Below, in pieces: positions 37,148-47,087 of a stretch of DNA of 64,000 nucleotides; position 1 is the stretch's first letter; each line of letters begins with the position of its first letter. The notes under the pieces are model-generated. The model was given only the letters and a program-made list of their open reading frames with translations. It ran no database searches and was not told the DNA's origin. Position numbers and translations under genes: made by a program. Origin of the DNA: Brachyspira murdochii DSM 12563 (GTDB lineage Bacteria; Spirochaetota; Brachyspiria; Brachyspirales; Brachyspiraceae); assembly GCF_000092845.1 (NCBI RefSeq), contig NC_014150.1, positions 1,574,919-1,638,918 on the forward strand, read 5' to 3'.

Positions 37148-38800
37148 ATGGAACATTATGGTATATTAGGTATTATACCTCCTCTTTTAGCCATTATACT
37201 TGCTTTGGTTACAAAAGAAGTTATTATTTCTCTCACGCTTGGTATACTTTCCGGAACATTGATAATAGCACATGGTAATATATTTACAGCTATTACAATA
37301 TTCACAGATAAAGTTGCCGAGATGAGCGGCGATGCTTGGAATATACGCATACTTTTATTTTGTGCTTTGCTTGGTGCTTTTGTTAGCATGCTTTCAAAGA
37401 CTGGTGCTACTAAAGCATTCGGTCTTTGGGCGAGTAAATATTTGAAAACAAAAAAAAGCATACTTATATTTACTTGGTTTTTCGGTCTTATTATCTTTAT
37501 AGATGACTACTTCAACAGCCTGTCAGTAGGTACTGTTATGCGTCCTGCTTTTGACCAGAATAAAATTTCAAGGGCTAAATTGGCATATATACTAGATTCA
37601 ACTGCTGCTCCTGTTTGTATACTTGCTCCTATATCCACTTGGGTTGTTACTGTTATGAGCTATATTAGAGATTCTGAAGGTTTTGAATCTTTAAATATTA
37701 GTGAATTTGTTTTCTTTATCAAAATGATACCTTATTCTGTTTATCCGCTTTTGGCTTTAGCATTTGTAGTTCTTATGGCTTTGGTATTTAAAGATTTCGG
37801 ACCTATGAAAAGAAGTGAAGATAATGCCAAAAATGGAAAACTATTTGATGAAGAATTATACGGTGATTGTCCGGGTAATTTGGAAAGCTCTTCAAATGAC
37901 ACTGCTAAATGGTATGATATGGTTATAGCTATAGCTGTACTTATTATAGTATGTATAGTAATGTTCCCTGTTACAACATATATGGGCTTAATAGGTAAAG
38001 AAGGTATAGATACTTTTTCTGCTGCTATGTCTAGTATATCTTTAAATCAGGCTTTTTTGGATACTGATGCTTCTAAGGCTTTATTTTATGGTGCAGTTAT
38101 TTCTATTATGATAATGTACATATACTATATGGCTAGAAGATTATTAAATATACGTTCAGCTGGAAACTCCATAATAGAAGGTATAAAATCAATGGTTCCA
38201 GCTTTGGCGGTACTTGCATTAGCTTGGTCTATAGGAAGTGTTATAAAATCAAGTCCTGAAGACGGCGGACTTGGGCTTGCTGCTTTTCTTTCTGAGGCTG
38301 TAAAAGGAGGCGGTTTTCCTCTTTGGATACTTCCTGCTATAGGATATTTGCTTGGATGCGTTATCGCTTTCTCTACTGGTACAAGCTGGGGTACTTTTGC
38401 CATACTGATACCTATAGTTATACCTATAGCTAACGGACTTGCTGCAGGAAACGGATATACTGGCGAAGCTTTACTTAACGTTCTTCTTATAAGTGTAGGT
38501 TCTGTTGTTTCTGGTGCTGTTTTTGGGGATCACTGTTCGCCTATATCTGATACTACTATACTTTCTTCTACTGGAAGTAATTGTCCTTTGCTTGAGCATG
38601 TGGCAACTCAAATTCCTTATGCTGGATTAGTTGCTGTTTCATCATTCGTTGGTGTTGTAGTAGGAGGTATTACTTTAAATCCTATAGCTGCTTTATTAGT
38701 AGGTTTTATAGTGATGTGCGTACTTGCTATGCTTGCTCCTAAATTCTATGACAGAATATCATCTTTATATAAAAAAAATACATCAGAAAATCTTAAATAA
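37148..38800 (+). CDS. NhaC-type Na+/H+ antiporter family protein
   Basis: 550 residues with about 12 TM segments. Seen: GILGIIPPLLAIILAL N-terminus, FGLIIFIDDYFNSLSVGTVMRP near residue 115, STAAPVCILAPISTW, FSTGTSWGTFAILIPI and VFGDHCSPISDTTILSS, motifs shared by NhaC-like sodium antiporters and amino-acid antiporters of that superfamily. Located in the inner membrane; ion or substrate is not certain (malate-lactate or lysine types are alternatives). AGGAG precedes the ATG; a structured leader may regulate it. Confidence 0.85.
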   Translation: MEHYGILGIIPPLLAIILALVTKEVIISLTLGILSGTLIIAHGNIFTAITIFTDKVAEMSGDAWNIRILLFCALLGAFVSMLSKTGATKAFGLWASKYLKTKKSILIFTWFFGLIIFIDDYFNSLSVGTVMRPAFDQNKISRAKLAYILDSTAAPVCILAPISTWVVTVMSYIRDSEGFESLNISEFVFFIKMIPYSVYPLLALAFVVLMALVFKDFGPMKRSEDNAKNGKLFDEELYGDCPGNLESSSNDTAKWYDMVIAIAVLIIVCIVMFPVTTYMGLIGKEGIDTFSAAMSSISLNQAFLDTDASKALFYGAVISIMIMYIYYMARRLLNIRSAGNSIIEGIKSMVPALAVLALAWSIGSVIKSSPEDGGLGLAAFLSEAVKGGGFPLWILPAIGYLLGCVIAFSTGTSWGTFAILIPIVIPIANGLAAGNGYTGEALLNVLLISVGSVVSGAVFGDHCSPISDTTILSSTGSNCPLLEHVATQIPYAGLVAVSSFVGVVVGGITLNPIAALLVGFIVMCVLAMLAPKFYDRISSLYKKNTSENLK

Positions 38801-38834
38801 TTTATAGCTTTTTAATATTTATGCTATTATATTG

Positions 38835-39344
38835 TGGGGATTAGATTAAAAAATTAAAAATAAAAGGTTTTTTCTAATCCCCACCCTCTTAGATTTAAAT
38901 ATTTTATTTTCTTAATTTGATTTAATTAAATACATAAGCCTTCACTTCAAACATTGCACCCGCCCAAGCGTTAATTTAACTTTGTACTTTACTCCACGCA
39001 CGTATAACTAATTTTTAAAATATATATTAATTAATAATTCTAATTTTGCTTTATATAAAAATCGATTGAACGTGCGTTGAAGAACATTACAAATTTATAA
39101 CGCACTTGGGTGGGCAGCCATAGTAACAGTCAACGCTGAAAAAATAAAAAACATTTAGAATAGTAAATAGCATTAAAAAATTTAAAGGGTGGGGCGTGAG
39201 AGTAAATTTAAAAACTTTATTTATATCACCGACCTTTTAGATTTTAAGGCTTTATTTTTTTTATATTAGATTGATTAAATCTTCTAAATCTTCACTTCAA
39301 AAAGTGCACCCGCTCAAAGCGTGATTTAAATTATGCACTTTTTA
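38835..39344. repeat. R1-family repeats, copy e (one half plus one full unit)
   Basis: 38835-38985 is the right half (GGGGATTAGATT palindrome to CACCCGCCCAAGCG), and 38994-39344 is a full unit in the same orientation as copy a: ACGCACGT...ACGTGCGTT, ACGCACTTGGGTGGGC, AAAGGGTGGGGCG palindrome, GCACCCGCTCAAAGCG. No ORF. It separates the antiporter from the GTA tail block. Confidence 0.7.
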
Positions 39345-39390
39345 TACTTAATTATAATAATATAAATTCTTATGTATTCAATCCTTATAT

Positions 39391-39426
39391 ACTTATAATA
39401 ACTTATATTTTTTCTTAATAGTATAT
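39391..39426 (+). promoter_or_regulatory. GTA-associated upstream motif 1 (tail/lysis block)
   Basis: ACTTATAATAACTTATATTT followed by TTTCTTAATAGTATATTGAT: two ACTTATA half-sites 10 bp apart and a -10-like TATAT, 30 bases before the first tail gene. The same arrangement precedes the portal gene (56751) and recurs at 58963 and 59497. Confidence 0.55.
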
Positions 39427-39456
39427 TGATATAAGTATATTTAGGAGTTTTTATTT

Positions 39457-40251
39457 ATGTCTTTTAATTTTCAGTTGATTGTAAGAGATAAGTATTCAGA
39501 AGATATTTTTGATATTATAAGCGAAGCTCAGAGTATAAAAGCTGATGATATAAAAACTGACTATAAAACATCAGACGGAAACAGAGCTTATTCTATAAAA
39601 ACTGGTATAGGAAATATCTCAAGCGGCAGAAGTTTTAGTATAAGCATACCCATTTATGAATATAAAAATGATTTAGGCATATGGGTAAAAATAGAAGATC
39701 AGTATGCAAAATATACAAGTATGATACTATCAAGCAATATTAAAAGATATTTTATAAGAACTATTTTTGAAGATGAGATTTATGAGGCAGAATATATTAT
39801 TAAATCAGTAGGCGGATACAATATTAAGTATATAAATAATTTGGGAGTAGTGGACATTACACTTGAGGCATTAGATAAAGTATTTTTAATGCAAAAAGAA
39901 GAGGAGTATGAGATTGCCGTTACAGAAGATAATAAACAGGATATTAATTATAAATCATTAAGTTTAGTTCCAGTGCCTTTATGTTTTAATTTGGAGTTTA
40001 TAGTTGTCGGGGGAGTTTTAGAATTTTTATTTGCCAATAGGGATAATTTCGGAATACAGTGCTATGCAGAATTAAGAAACGGAGTTTATAATATAGACTT
40101 TGACGGAGAGAGACTAAATATAAACGGTGTTTCATATGATTATAAAGGTATTCAGCCTGAGCTTAATGTCGGAAATAATATTTTTTATTTAGAAAGTAAT
40201 CAGACATGTATTAAAGCGTTAGTAAGATATAAGAGAGGTATTTTAATATAA
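39457..40251 (+). CDS. GTA tail protein, distal-tail-like
   Basis: 264 residues, beta-rich. Starts MSFNFQLIVRDKYSEDIFD; contains SGRSFSISIPIYEYKN and repeated short strands; late segment LVPVPLCFNLEFIVVGG. First gene of the tail-lysis block behind motif 1, with TTAGGAG before the ATG. Position before a large tail protein and a fibre suggests a Dit or baseplate hub role as in siphophages, but no diagnostic motif was found. Its stop overlaps the next start (TAATG). Confidence 0.65.
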   Translation: MSFNFQLIVRDKYSEDIFDIISEAQSIKADDIKTDYKTSDGNRAYSIKTGIGNISSGRSFSISIPIYEYKNDLGIWVKIEDQYAKYTSMILSSNIKRYFIRTIFEDEIYEAEYIIKSVGGYNIKYINNLGVVDITLEALDKVFLMQKEEEYEIAVTEDNKQDINYKSLSLVPVPLCFNLEFIVVGGVLEFLFANRDNFGIQCYAELRNGVYNIDFDGERLNINGVSYDYKGIQPELNVGNNIFYLESNQTCIKALVRYKRGILI

Positions 40252-41838
40252 TGCGAAAAATGCCTTATCATTTTTTAAGAAACAAAATATATAAACTTCC
40301 TCCTAGTCCTTATGTTAGTTTTGAAGAGTTCGGCAATTATATAAAGATTAATGATAATATATATGCAGAAAATGCTTATAATAGTTATTTAAGTTATGAG
40401 TTTATAGTTAATAAAAGAGGAGGCGATACAAGCAAAATAAGTTTCAGTATGCCTTTAAATTATTTTAGTATTAATGATAAAGTAGAATATTATCTTAACG
40501 GTAAAAAAAAGATTTGCTGGATATATTGAAAGTATAGATAATGCAGGACTTAATCTGAGTATTATACCTATATGGGGAAAACTTCTTCATCAGTATATAC
40601 AGGGTGATTTGATATTGGAATCTACTAAAGGGGCATTGGATATAGTTTTGTCATTAAGAGAAAAAATTGAAGAGATGGGTATAATATTTGATGAAAAAAA
40701 TATCACTCTTAATAATGATAAAAAAATAACAATGTCTTTCAGCGGAAAAAATATTTCGGATATACTTGATGAGGTTGAAGAGAGTATGTCAGATACTTGG
40801 TGCTGGGGAGTAGATTTTGACGGTTATTTTTATTTTAAAGAGTTTTCTGATATACCAAGTAAAAAATTAAATTGGCATAATAATGATTTTTCAGAAAGCG
40901 ATTATGAAGAGGATTCTTCCGATTTGGTAAGCCGTTATATTATAAAGATGAAAGATGTTATTACAGATGATGAAGGAATTGAGAAAGAAGTATACAGAAC
41001 TCTTCCAAAAATAGTAGGTGCTGATGAGTTTTATCCTGCTATACCTTTGGAAAAAGAAATAGGTATAAAGACTGATATATTTGAGATAGAATACAAGTTA
41101 GAAAATTATGATTTAGCTTATGAGTTTGCCTATAAGTTTTTAACTAGTCAGTCAAAAAAAGAGACTGTAAAAATAAAAGGACTAAACAGTAAAAATAATG
41201 ATTTGAGTATTAATGAATGCGTAGAGTGCATATTAAAACCTACTAATAACTTTTATCAGATTATAGATTTTAATGATTTTACAGTATCAGAAAGCAGATT
41301 AAATGAAGTGTATTCATCAGATATAATAGATATTGATGAGAGTATAGAATACAGAAAATATCCCAATTATAAACAGCAGCATTCAGTAACACTCACAGAT
41401 ATAGACAGATACTATAAAGAGGTTTGCAATCAAAGCTATAATATCACAAAGATAGTAATATTTTTCTCAAACGGAATTGAAGGTGAGGATAATAAAAATA
41501 TTTCAGCAGTGTTTCAAATAGAAGATAAAAATCATTTTCAAAGAAAGTATTTTCAGAATGGTTTCGGAGTATTTGATGTAAGAGGCTATGATAAAAGAGA
41601 TATAATAATAACTTCAGAAAGAGGAAACATACTTTATGAAAAGTTTATTTGCTTTTTTGATGCAGCTTCTAGAATTACAGACATGAATATACGAACTATA
41701 GATTATAAATTTGAAAATAATGCTCTTAATATAGATTTGGAATTATCAAAGATGAATATAAAACTCACAAATTATTTATATAATCAGGAAGAGAAAAGAA
41801 AGAATCTTGAAAAACTTTTAAGCTATAGCGATTATTAA
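40251..41838 (+). pseudogene. GTA large tail protein, split by a frameshift at an A8 tract
   Basis: The frame from ATG 40251 stops at 40527-40529; the frame that continues the protein runs from there to 41838. The shift is at the A8 run 40503-40510: with seven A the reading is GKKRFAGYIESIDNAGLNLS and one 528-residue protein results. The downstream part has FSGKNISDILDEVEESM, TWCWGVDFDGYFYFKEF and a beta-rich body, as in tail-associated baseplate proteins. Either sequence error, pseudogene, or slippage on the A tract; slippage at A8 is known in AT-rich bacteria. Confidence 0.7.
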
Positions 41839-41896
41839 ACTAATATTGCATGAATAATTTTATACAAATAAGTTTAAATAATAGGAGTAAATGTTT

Positions 41897-42778
41897 ATGA
41901 TATCAAGCACTAAAGGAACTATATTAAATTATTTCGGACTTGCAAATACATACAATCCTTTTACAGATGAAAACTCTCTCTATACAGCAGAAAATCTATA
42001 TTTTGAAATACCTAATGACGAGCCTTTTGAGAATGCAGGATACGTAGCAGTATCAACAGGACTTTTAACCAATTCTCTAGCTTTTCTTAATGACTGTACA
42101 TTTGAGATATATGATGATAATACAAAAATAGCTGATTTAGTAAATGTAATAGGAGAGGTGGGAAATAATAAATATATGCCTCAGAATGGGCAGATATTTT
42201 GGTTTAATAAAGACGCTCTTAGAGGCACTTATTTTTTAAATAGCACCTATAAAGGAAAAAAGCTGAAGATAGTAAGAGGGCGTTTTGTAACTACTTCAAT
42301 AACTTCTGGAGTTTTAAATGATATTTTTGAAAGGACAGTTGGAGTTCCTTCATATATAGAGGAGATTAATAGTATGATAGACAGCATAAAAAATAATTCT
42401 GCTTTTATAATAAAAGAAACTATAACAAAAACAGACTCAGGTACGCAATATTGGGAATTGACTTTTAGAGATGATTTAGAGTATTTGCAGGTGTCTGGAT
42501 ATGTAAGAGGTAATACTGATGCTTTACTTTCTCTTTCTTCTTACGGACTTTATCAAAATATAAATGATTCTGCTCCTTTTATAGGCTGGTTTGGAAGCAG
42601 CTCATCTTATTATTATTATGGCGGAGAGTTTCAAAAAAGTTTTAGTAATTATCAGACAGGACTTCCTAATTTAAAATGGTTTCCTATACTTGAAAATAAA
42701 CCAGTAGTTGGAATAAAAAATAATAGCGAAAATACTATAACAGCATATTTGTATTTTTTGGTAAGATATAAAGAGTAA
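41897..42778 (+). CDS. GTA tail-associated protein (about 33 kDa)
   Basis: 293 residues from the ATG at 41897, nine bases after AGGAG; the ATG at 41891 is too close to it. N-terminal MISSTKGTILNYFGLANTYNPFT, a middle coiled helix near residue 150 (YIEEINSMIDSIKNN), and a C-terminal beta/aromatic-rich domain with SSSYYYYGGEF. Lies between the large tail protein and the fibre. Size is compatible with one of the VSH-1 tail proteins, but the match is from memory and unproven. Confidence 0.65.
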   Translation: MISSTKGTILNYFGLANTYNPFTDENSLYTAENLYFEIPNDEPFENAGYVAVSTGLLTNSLAFLNDCTFEIYDDNTKIADLVNVIGEVGNNKYMPQNGQIFWFNKDALRGTYFLNSTYKGKKLKIVRGRFVTTSITSGVLNDIFERTVGVPSYIEEINSMIDSIKNNSAFIIKETITKTDSGTQYWELTFRDDLEYLQVSGYVRGNTDALLSLSSYGLYQNINDSAPFIGWFGSSSSYYYYGGEFQKSFSNYQTGLPNLKWFPILENKPVVGIKNNSENTITAYLYFLVRYKE

Positions 42779-42933
42779 TTTTTTAATTATCATATTTATT
42801 GCAAATATGTAGTTTTTATATTTAAAGCAAATTTTTTATCATAGTTCTATTATATTTTTTAATTGCAACAACTCTAATTTAAAAATCTAGTAAAAAAATA
42901 AATAATAAATGAATAATGAAGGAAATATTATAA

Positions 42934-45096
42934 ATGAATCTTAATGAAAATAATATACAAGCTCCTTTTCAGTATAAAATAAGCGAAAATACTTTTGAGC
43001 TTAAAACAGTTTCAGGAGGGTTTTTACTTAATGCTGATAATGTACAGGTAAAAGTGTTTTCTGGAGAGAGGCTTTTTTGTGCTGATATTGGTTATGCCAT
43101 TGATGGGGCGGTTGAGGAAATGGAGTTTTTAATAGACAGTATAAAAGTTTATCCTCAAGTTTTAGAAAATCTTGATAATTTACAAACTGCAGAAGTTAAA
43201 GACAATGAAGTATACTTGATAAGAAATGAACTTGATTTTAAGAGTATAGTTTTCTTTCCGCCAAGTGATTTAAATAAAAATTTTAAATATACAATCACAA
43301 CTTACAGCAATACATTTTCTTCTTTTATGTTTGATGATATTGCTAAAAAGTTAAATAGTTTAGATATAAATTATCCCATTAAAAATTATTATGAGAATAC
43401 AGATTATAAAATTAATGACATAATAAAATACAACGGCTATTTATATAGAGTTTTTAAAGATTTTACAAGCGACAGTACGGATTATTATTTAAAAAGTAAT
43501 TGTAATATTTTAACACCTTTCAAAAAATTAGAACTAGATACTGATTATAAAGCTAATGAATTAATAGAGTATAATAATAATTTTTTTATAGTTCAAGAGG
43601 ATTTTTTATATAATCAGTCAAGCGGTATATTAACTAATTTAAACGGATTATTAAAGCCTTTACAGGATATAATTATTTGGTTTGACGGTATAAGTAAAAT
43701 ATATAAAAATCAAATAGTTATAAAAGATGATGTATTATATAAAGTGCTTGAAGATATAGAAAATCCCATTTGGGACAGTATTCAAAATAAAATAAATAGA
43801 TTAATAAAAGCAGAAAATACTTTTTATGATGACAGCAATTCTTCTTTTGGAAATAATACTAATACGGTTCAAAAGGCAATAGAAAAATTAAAGTCAGCTA
43901 AGCAGGATAGTTTAATAGCAGGAAATAATATTAATTTATACGGTAATGCTATAAGTGTAGACGGAGGAGTAAATAAAGAATATATAATAGGAAAACAATA
44001 TTTTATAAATGATTTAATAGTAAAAGAAGATACAATATATAAGGTAAATGAAGACTTTACTGCTTCTGACTTCAATACAGATAGAGCTAAACTTACATTA
44101 ATAAGTTCAGTCATAGGCGTAGCTTCTTCAGCAATAGATGTGAGTTTTGATAATTCAAAAACTAATTTAGAATATTTATCAGGTTATGATTTTCCAAAGT
44201 TCAAAATAGAAATACCAGAAACTATTAATTTGGTATTAGCAGATGCTGATAATACAGCAGAATATCAAGCTGCAATTATAAAGCAGGCAGATGGTAGTTA
44301 TGTATTGAATGCCAGTATAGAAAATTATACTCTTACTAGTCATAGTCAAAGTATATTTTTTATAATAAAAAGTATAGATTCTAATATTAATGTTTATCAA
44401 ATATATTCTATATTGTCTCAATTCTTTAGTTTTAATTCTATATATAATTTAGAATTAAATGAATGTAGAATCTCTAATATAGAATATGAATTAAAAAGTA
44501 CTATTGGCTTTATCACAGAAAGTTATACAGTTATTGCTATTTCAAAACAAGACTTAACAAATTTTAATCAAGGCAGTTATAATATAACACTTAATATAAA
44601 AAATAGAGTATTAAGAAATGAAGATAGAAATATATTTGCTTCTAGTTTTGCCTTTATGTCTAGTCAGTCAGTATTGGATTTTTATAATTTTACTTTAGAG
44701 CAAAATAATAATTCGGTAAAATTAAAAGGAGAATATTCTTTAAAAGAAGGAGCTGGAGTTGTTATTGGTTTTTACAGCCCTATTATAGAGAATTATTTTA
44801 ATGTATCATCTGGGACAGTCAATATACAAAATACAACTGGTATAACTTCAAGCAATGGTAATCCTATGAAGTTTGGAATATATAAAAGCAGTAATAATGA
44901 AGTTTACAGAGGAATACCTCCTTATATTTTATTTGTAGGTTATCAAGATGACAGTACTATACAAGTTGGAGATACTATTACCTTTAATCTAACACCTGAT
45001 AAAAACTCTACGCTTAATCCTATTTATCAGAATGTTACTAATGTTCAAGAGGCTGTAGAGGAAATAGTTAGGCGTTTAGCTATACTTGAAAGTTAA
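42934..45096 (+). CDS. GTA tail fibre / receptor-binding protein with repeated modules
   Basis: 720 residues. Residues about 150-380 hold four similar modules with the pattern Y-x-x-N-D/E-x-I-x-Y/K-x-x-x-x-Y-x-V-x-x-D-F (for example KINDIIKYNGYLYRVFKDF and KANELIEYNNNFFIVQEDF), similar to small carbohydrate-binding repeats. A coiled stretch NTVQKAIEKLKSAKQ follows, then beta-rich domains, and a terminal helix NVQEAVEEIVRRLAILES. This suggests a trimeric fibre that contacts the host surface. Immediately followed by the endolysin. Confidence 0.7.
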   Translation: MNLNENNIQAPFQYKISENTFELKTVSGGFLLNADNVQVKVFSGERLFCADIGYAIDGAVEEMEFLIDSIKVYPQVLENLDNLQTAEVKDNEVYLIRNELDFKSIVFFPPSDLNKNFKYTITTYSNTFSSFMFDDIAKKLNSLDINYPIKNYYENTDYKINDIIKYNGYLYRVFKDFTSDSTDYYLKSNCNILTPFKKLELDTDYKANELIEYNNNFFIVQEDFLYNQSSGILTNLNGLLKPLQDIIIWFDGISKIYKNQIVIKDDVLYKVLEDIENPIWDSIQNKINRLIKAENTFYDDSNSSFGNNTNTVQKAIEKLKSAKQDSLIAGNNINLYGNAISVDGGVNKEYIIGKQYFINDLIVKEDTIYKVNEDFTASDFNTDRAKLTLISSVIGVASSAIDVSFDNSKTNLEYLSGYDFPKFKIEIPETINLVLADADNTAEYQAAIIKQADGSYVLNASIENYTLTSHSQSIFFIIKSIDSNINVYQIYSILSQFFSFNSIYNLELNECRISNIEYELKSTIGFITESYTVIAISKQDLTNFNQGSYNITLNIKNRVLRNEDRNIFASSFAFMSSQSVLDFYNFTLEQNNNSVKLKGEYSLKEGAGVVIGFYSPIIENYFNVSSGTVNIQNTTGITSSNGNPMKFGIYKSSNNEVYRGIPPYILFVGYQDDSTIQVGDTITFNLTPDKNSTLNPIYQNVTNVQEAVEEIVRRLAILES

Positions 45097-45105
45097 GGAG
45101 TTTAT

Positions 45106-45720
45106 ATGATAACTAAAGAACAAATAATAAAAATAGGCATTAATGAAAAATGGTTAGAGCCTTTGAACAATGCTTTTGAAAAATATGATATTACAAACAC
45201 CGAAGGCGGACAGTCGTCTAAGAACGAAGTTTCTATGTTTTTAGCTCAGACTACTCATGAAAGCAATAATTATAAAAGGCTTGAAGAGAGTTTTAATTAC
45301 AGACCCGAAAGGCTTTTTCAAGTGTTCAAAAAAAGAGTTGGAAGTTTGGATAAAGCTAAAGAGTTATGCTCTAAAGGTGCCAAAGCTATAGGAGACTTTG
45401 TTTATGGCGGTAGATTAGGAAACGCTCAAGATGAAGGATACAAATACAGAGGCAGGGGCATTATTCAGCTTACTGGAAAAAATAATTATAAATATTATGG
45501 GGAAAAATTAAATATTGATTTGGTAAACAGTCCAGACTTAGCTAAAGAGCCTGATACAGCGATAGAAATAGCTTTGCTTTTTTGGAGAGAGAAAGGATGC
45601 GGTTTATTGGCATGTAAAGGAGATGTTAAAGGAGTTACCAAACTTATTAACGGCGGTTACAACGGACTTGAAGATAGGCAGAATAGATTTGAGAGAATAT
45701 TAAAAATATTGGGAGCATAG
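45106..45720 (+). CDS. GTA endolysin, GH19 chitinase-like
   Basis: 204 residues. Seen: FLAQTTHESNNYKRLEESFNYRPERL with the catalytic Glu in the HES context, AKAIGDFVYGGRLGN, GYKYRGRGIIQLTGKNNYKYYG and the late INGGYNGLEDRQNRFERIL, all typical of glycoside hydrolase family 19 phage lysozymes. It cleaves peptidoglycan to release particles. No signal peptide, so it needs the holin encoded downstream. Starts 9 bases after the fibre gene with AAGGAG. Confidence 0.9.
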   Translation: MITKEQIIKIGINEKWLEPLNNAFEKYDITNTEGGQSSKNEVSMFLAQTTHESNNYKRLEESFNYRPERLFQVFKKRVGSLDKAKELCSKGAKAIGDFVYGGRLGNAQDEGYKYRGRGIIQLTGKNNYKYYGEKLNIDLVNSPDLAKEPDTAIEIALLFWREKGCGLLACKGDVKGVTKLINGGYNGLEDRQNRFERILKILGA

Positions 45721-46014
45721 CAATAAAAAAGAAAGTGAAAACGAGCCAGCTAGTAACTTCGCCAAAGGCGGACACAGTCAGTTGCTAGCTATTAATTGGC
45801 GAGTTTGACCAAGTAGTCACCCTTTGGGTGGCATAGCAATAAAGGAGGAAAGCGAATGCGAGCCTCAAAGTAAGTTCACTTGCTTTGAGTTTATAGGCGA
45901 GCACGAGCATAACAATAAAGGAGGAAAGCGAATGCGAGCCTCAAAGTAAGTTCGCCGAAGGCGGACACAGTCACTTGCTTTGAGTTTATAGGCGAGCACG
46001 AGCATAACAACAAT
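45721..46014 (+). repeat. Tandem hairpin repeats with ribosome sites in the lysis operon
   Basis: Two copies of AACAATAAAGGAGGAAAGCG-ATG-CGAGCCTCAAAG-TAA (about 45839 and 45910), each giving a five-codon ORF MRASK behind a strong Shine-Dalgarno, each followed by a CAAAGTAAG / CTTGCTTTG hairpin and AGGCGAGCACGAGC. Copy 2 has an extra GCCGAAGGCGGACACAGT in the hairpin loop. A third hairpin, CTAGTAACT / AGTTGCTAG at 45750-45800, carries the related CGCCAAAGGCGGACACAGTC in its loop. Confidence 0.6.
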
Positions 46015-46809
46015 ATGAGCGACTTTGCTATTGTATTTATTTGTATTTCTTCTATGGTAATAGCTTATTTCGTTTTTAATATTATTAAAAGCGGAAGACA
46101 TGCTAATATGAAAGCTAATATTAAGGACGGCACTATAGAGTTTGGAAATGATAAAATTATTACAGAAAAAAGTATAGATAAGCAAAATAAAATAGTATCT
46201 AATGCCTTTGAATCGCCAAAAGAACTTTCTGCTTTATCAAATAAAAATAATAATGAGATAATTAATTATTATAATAATTTGAAATATGATGATAAAATTA
46301 CTTCTTTAACTGTGTATAAAGAATATAGTAATATTATTAGTCAAAGCACACTTGAAGTACAAAGTAAAATTATAAGCTATATAGCCAGAAATCATATACT
46401 TAATAAAAATAAATCAGAGTTTGAAAGTTATTTAAAAGAAAAAAGAATTGAGATAATAGATATATATAATTCCGCTTTGTTTAATAGCAGTATAGAAAGT
46501 ATAAAAAAACTGCAGTTGGAAAATATTTGTAATTTTTATTATATGATTATATTGGATAATATAAAAAATACTTATAAATCTATTTATAATAATCATAAAG
46601 TACAGTATATAAAGCGTAGGGATTTTATTAAGAACTTAAAAAATATTAAGCCTTCTGACAGATTAAAAAGCTATGATGTATTTATAAATAATAACTTTAC
46701 AGAAACTGCTATAAGAGACAGTGAAATAGTTTTGGATAATTTAAAGCATTTACAGAAATTTTTATTAGGCATATTTCATGACAACTTAAAATACAATGGA
46801 GTTAGATAA
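46015..46809 (+). CDS. Lysis-module protein with N-terminal TM helix, unknown
   Basis: 264 residues. One hydrophobic helix at residues 5-25 (IVFICISSMVIAYFVFNII), then a basic helical body with many Asn and Lys. The ATG at 46015 lacks a good ribosome site. It sits between the endolysin and the holin and overlaps neither; the next gene begins at the base after its stop. No enzymatic motif. Its location suggests a lysis or particle-release role, which is inference only. Confidence 0.6.
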   Translation: MSDFAIVFICISSMVIAYFVFNIIKSGRHANMKANIKDGTIEFGNDKIITEKSIDKQNKIVSNAFESPKELSALSNKNNNEIINYYNNLKYDDKITSLTVYKEYSNIISQSTLEVQSKIISYIARNHILNKNKSEFESYLKEKRIEIIDIYNSALFNSSIESIKKLQLENICNFYYMIILDNIKNTYKSIYNNHKVQYIKRRDFIKNLKNIKPSDRLKSYDVFINNNFTETAIRDSEIVLDNLKHLQKFLLGIFHDNLKYNGVR

Positions 46810-47070
46810 ATGAGCATATTTAATTTTACAGACAAGCATAATGCTAATAAAAAACTTTCTATATATACAAGCATAATAAGTTTTTTATTAGGCTGTATTT
46901 GGCTATTTGTTAATCTTATTTGGCGAGGCAGGGCTGTTAATAAAGAAGAGGCAATAGCTGTTGTAATAATTCTTCTTGGGCTTAATGCTGTGAGTTTCGG
47001 CAGTGATTTAAGAGGTTTTTTAAAGATATTAAGAAATAATAAAGATAATAGTAGAGAAGATATTAAATAA
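46810..47070 (+). CDS. GTA holin-like membrane protein
   Basis: 86 residues. Two hydrophobic helices (SIYTSIISFLLGCIWLFV and EEAIAVVIILLGLNAVSFG) separated by a short charged turn, with a basic C-terminus. Small size, helix layout and position after the endolysin fit a holin that opens the inner membrane for the endolysin. No family motif was recognised with certainty. Confidence 0.7.
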   Translation: MSIFNFTDKHNANKKLSIYTSIISFLLGCIWLFVNLIWRGRAVNKEEAIAVVIILLGLNAVSFGSDLRGFLKILRNNKDNSREDIK

Positions 47071-47087
47071 ATATTTAAGGAAATTAC

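Noticed and set aside
45839-46014. Tandem repeats as an attachment site of the GTA
   Set aside because: They lie inside the lysis operon, not at its border, and carry ribosome sites; no matching copy was seen at the other block.
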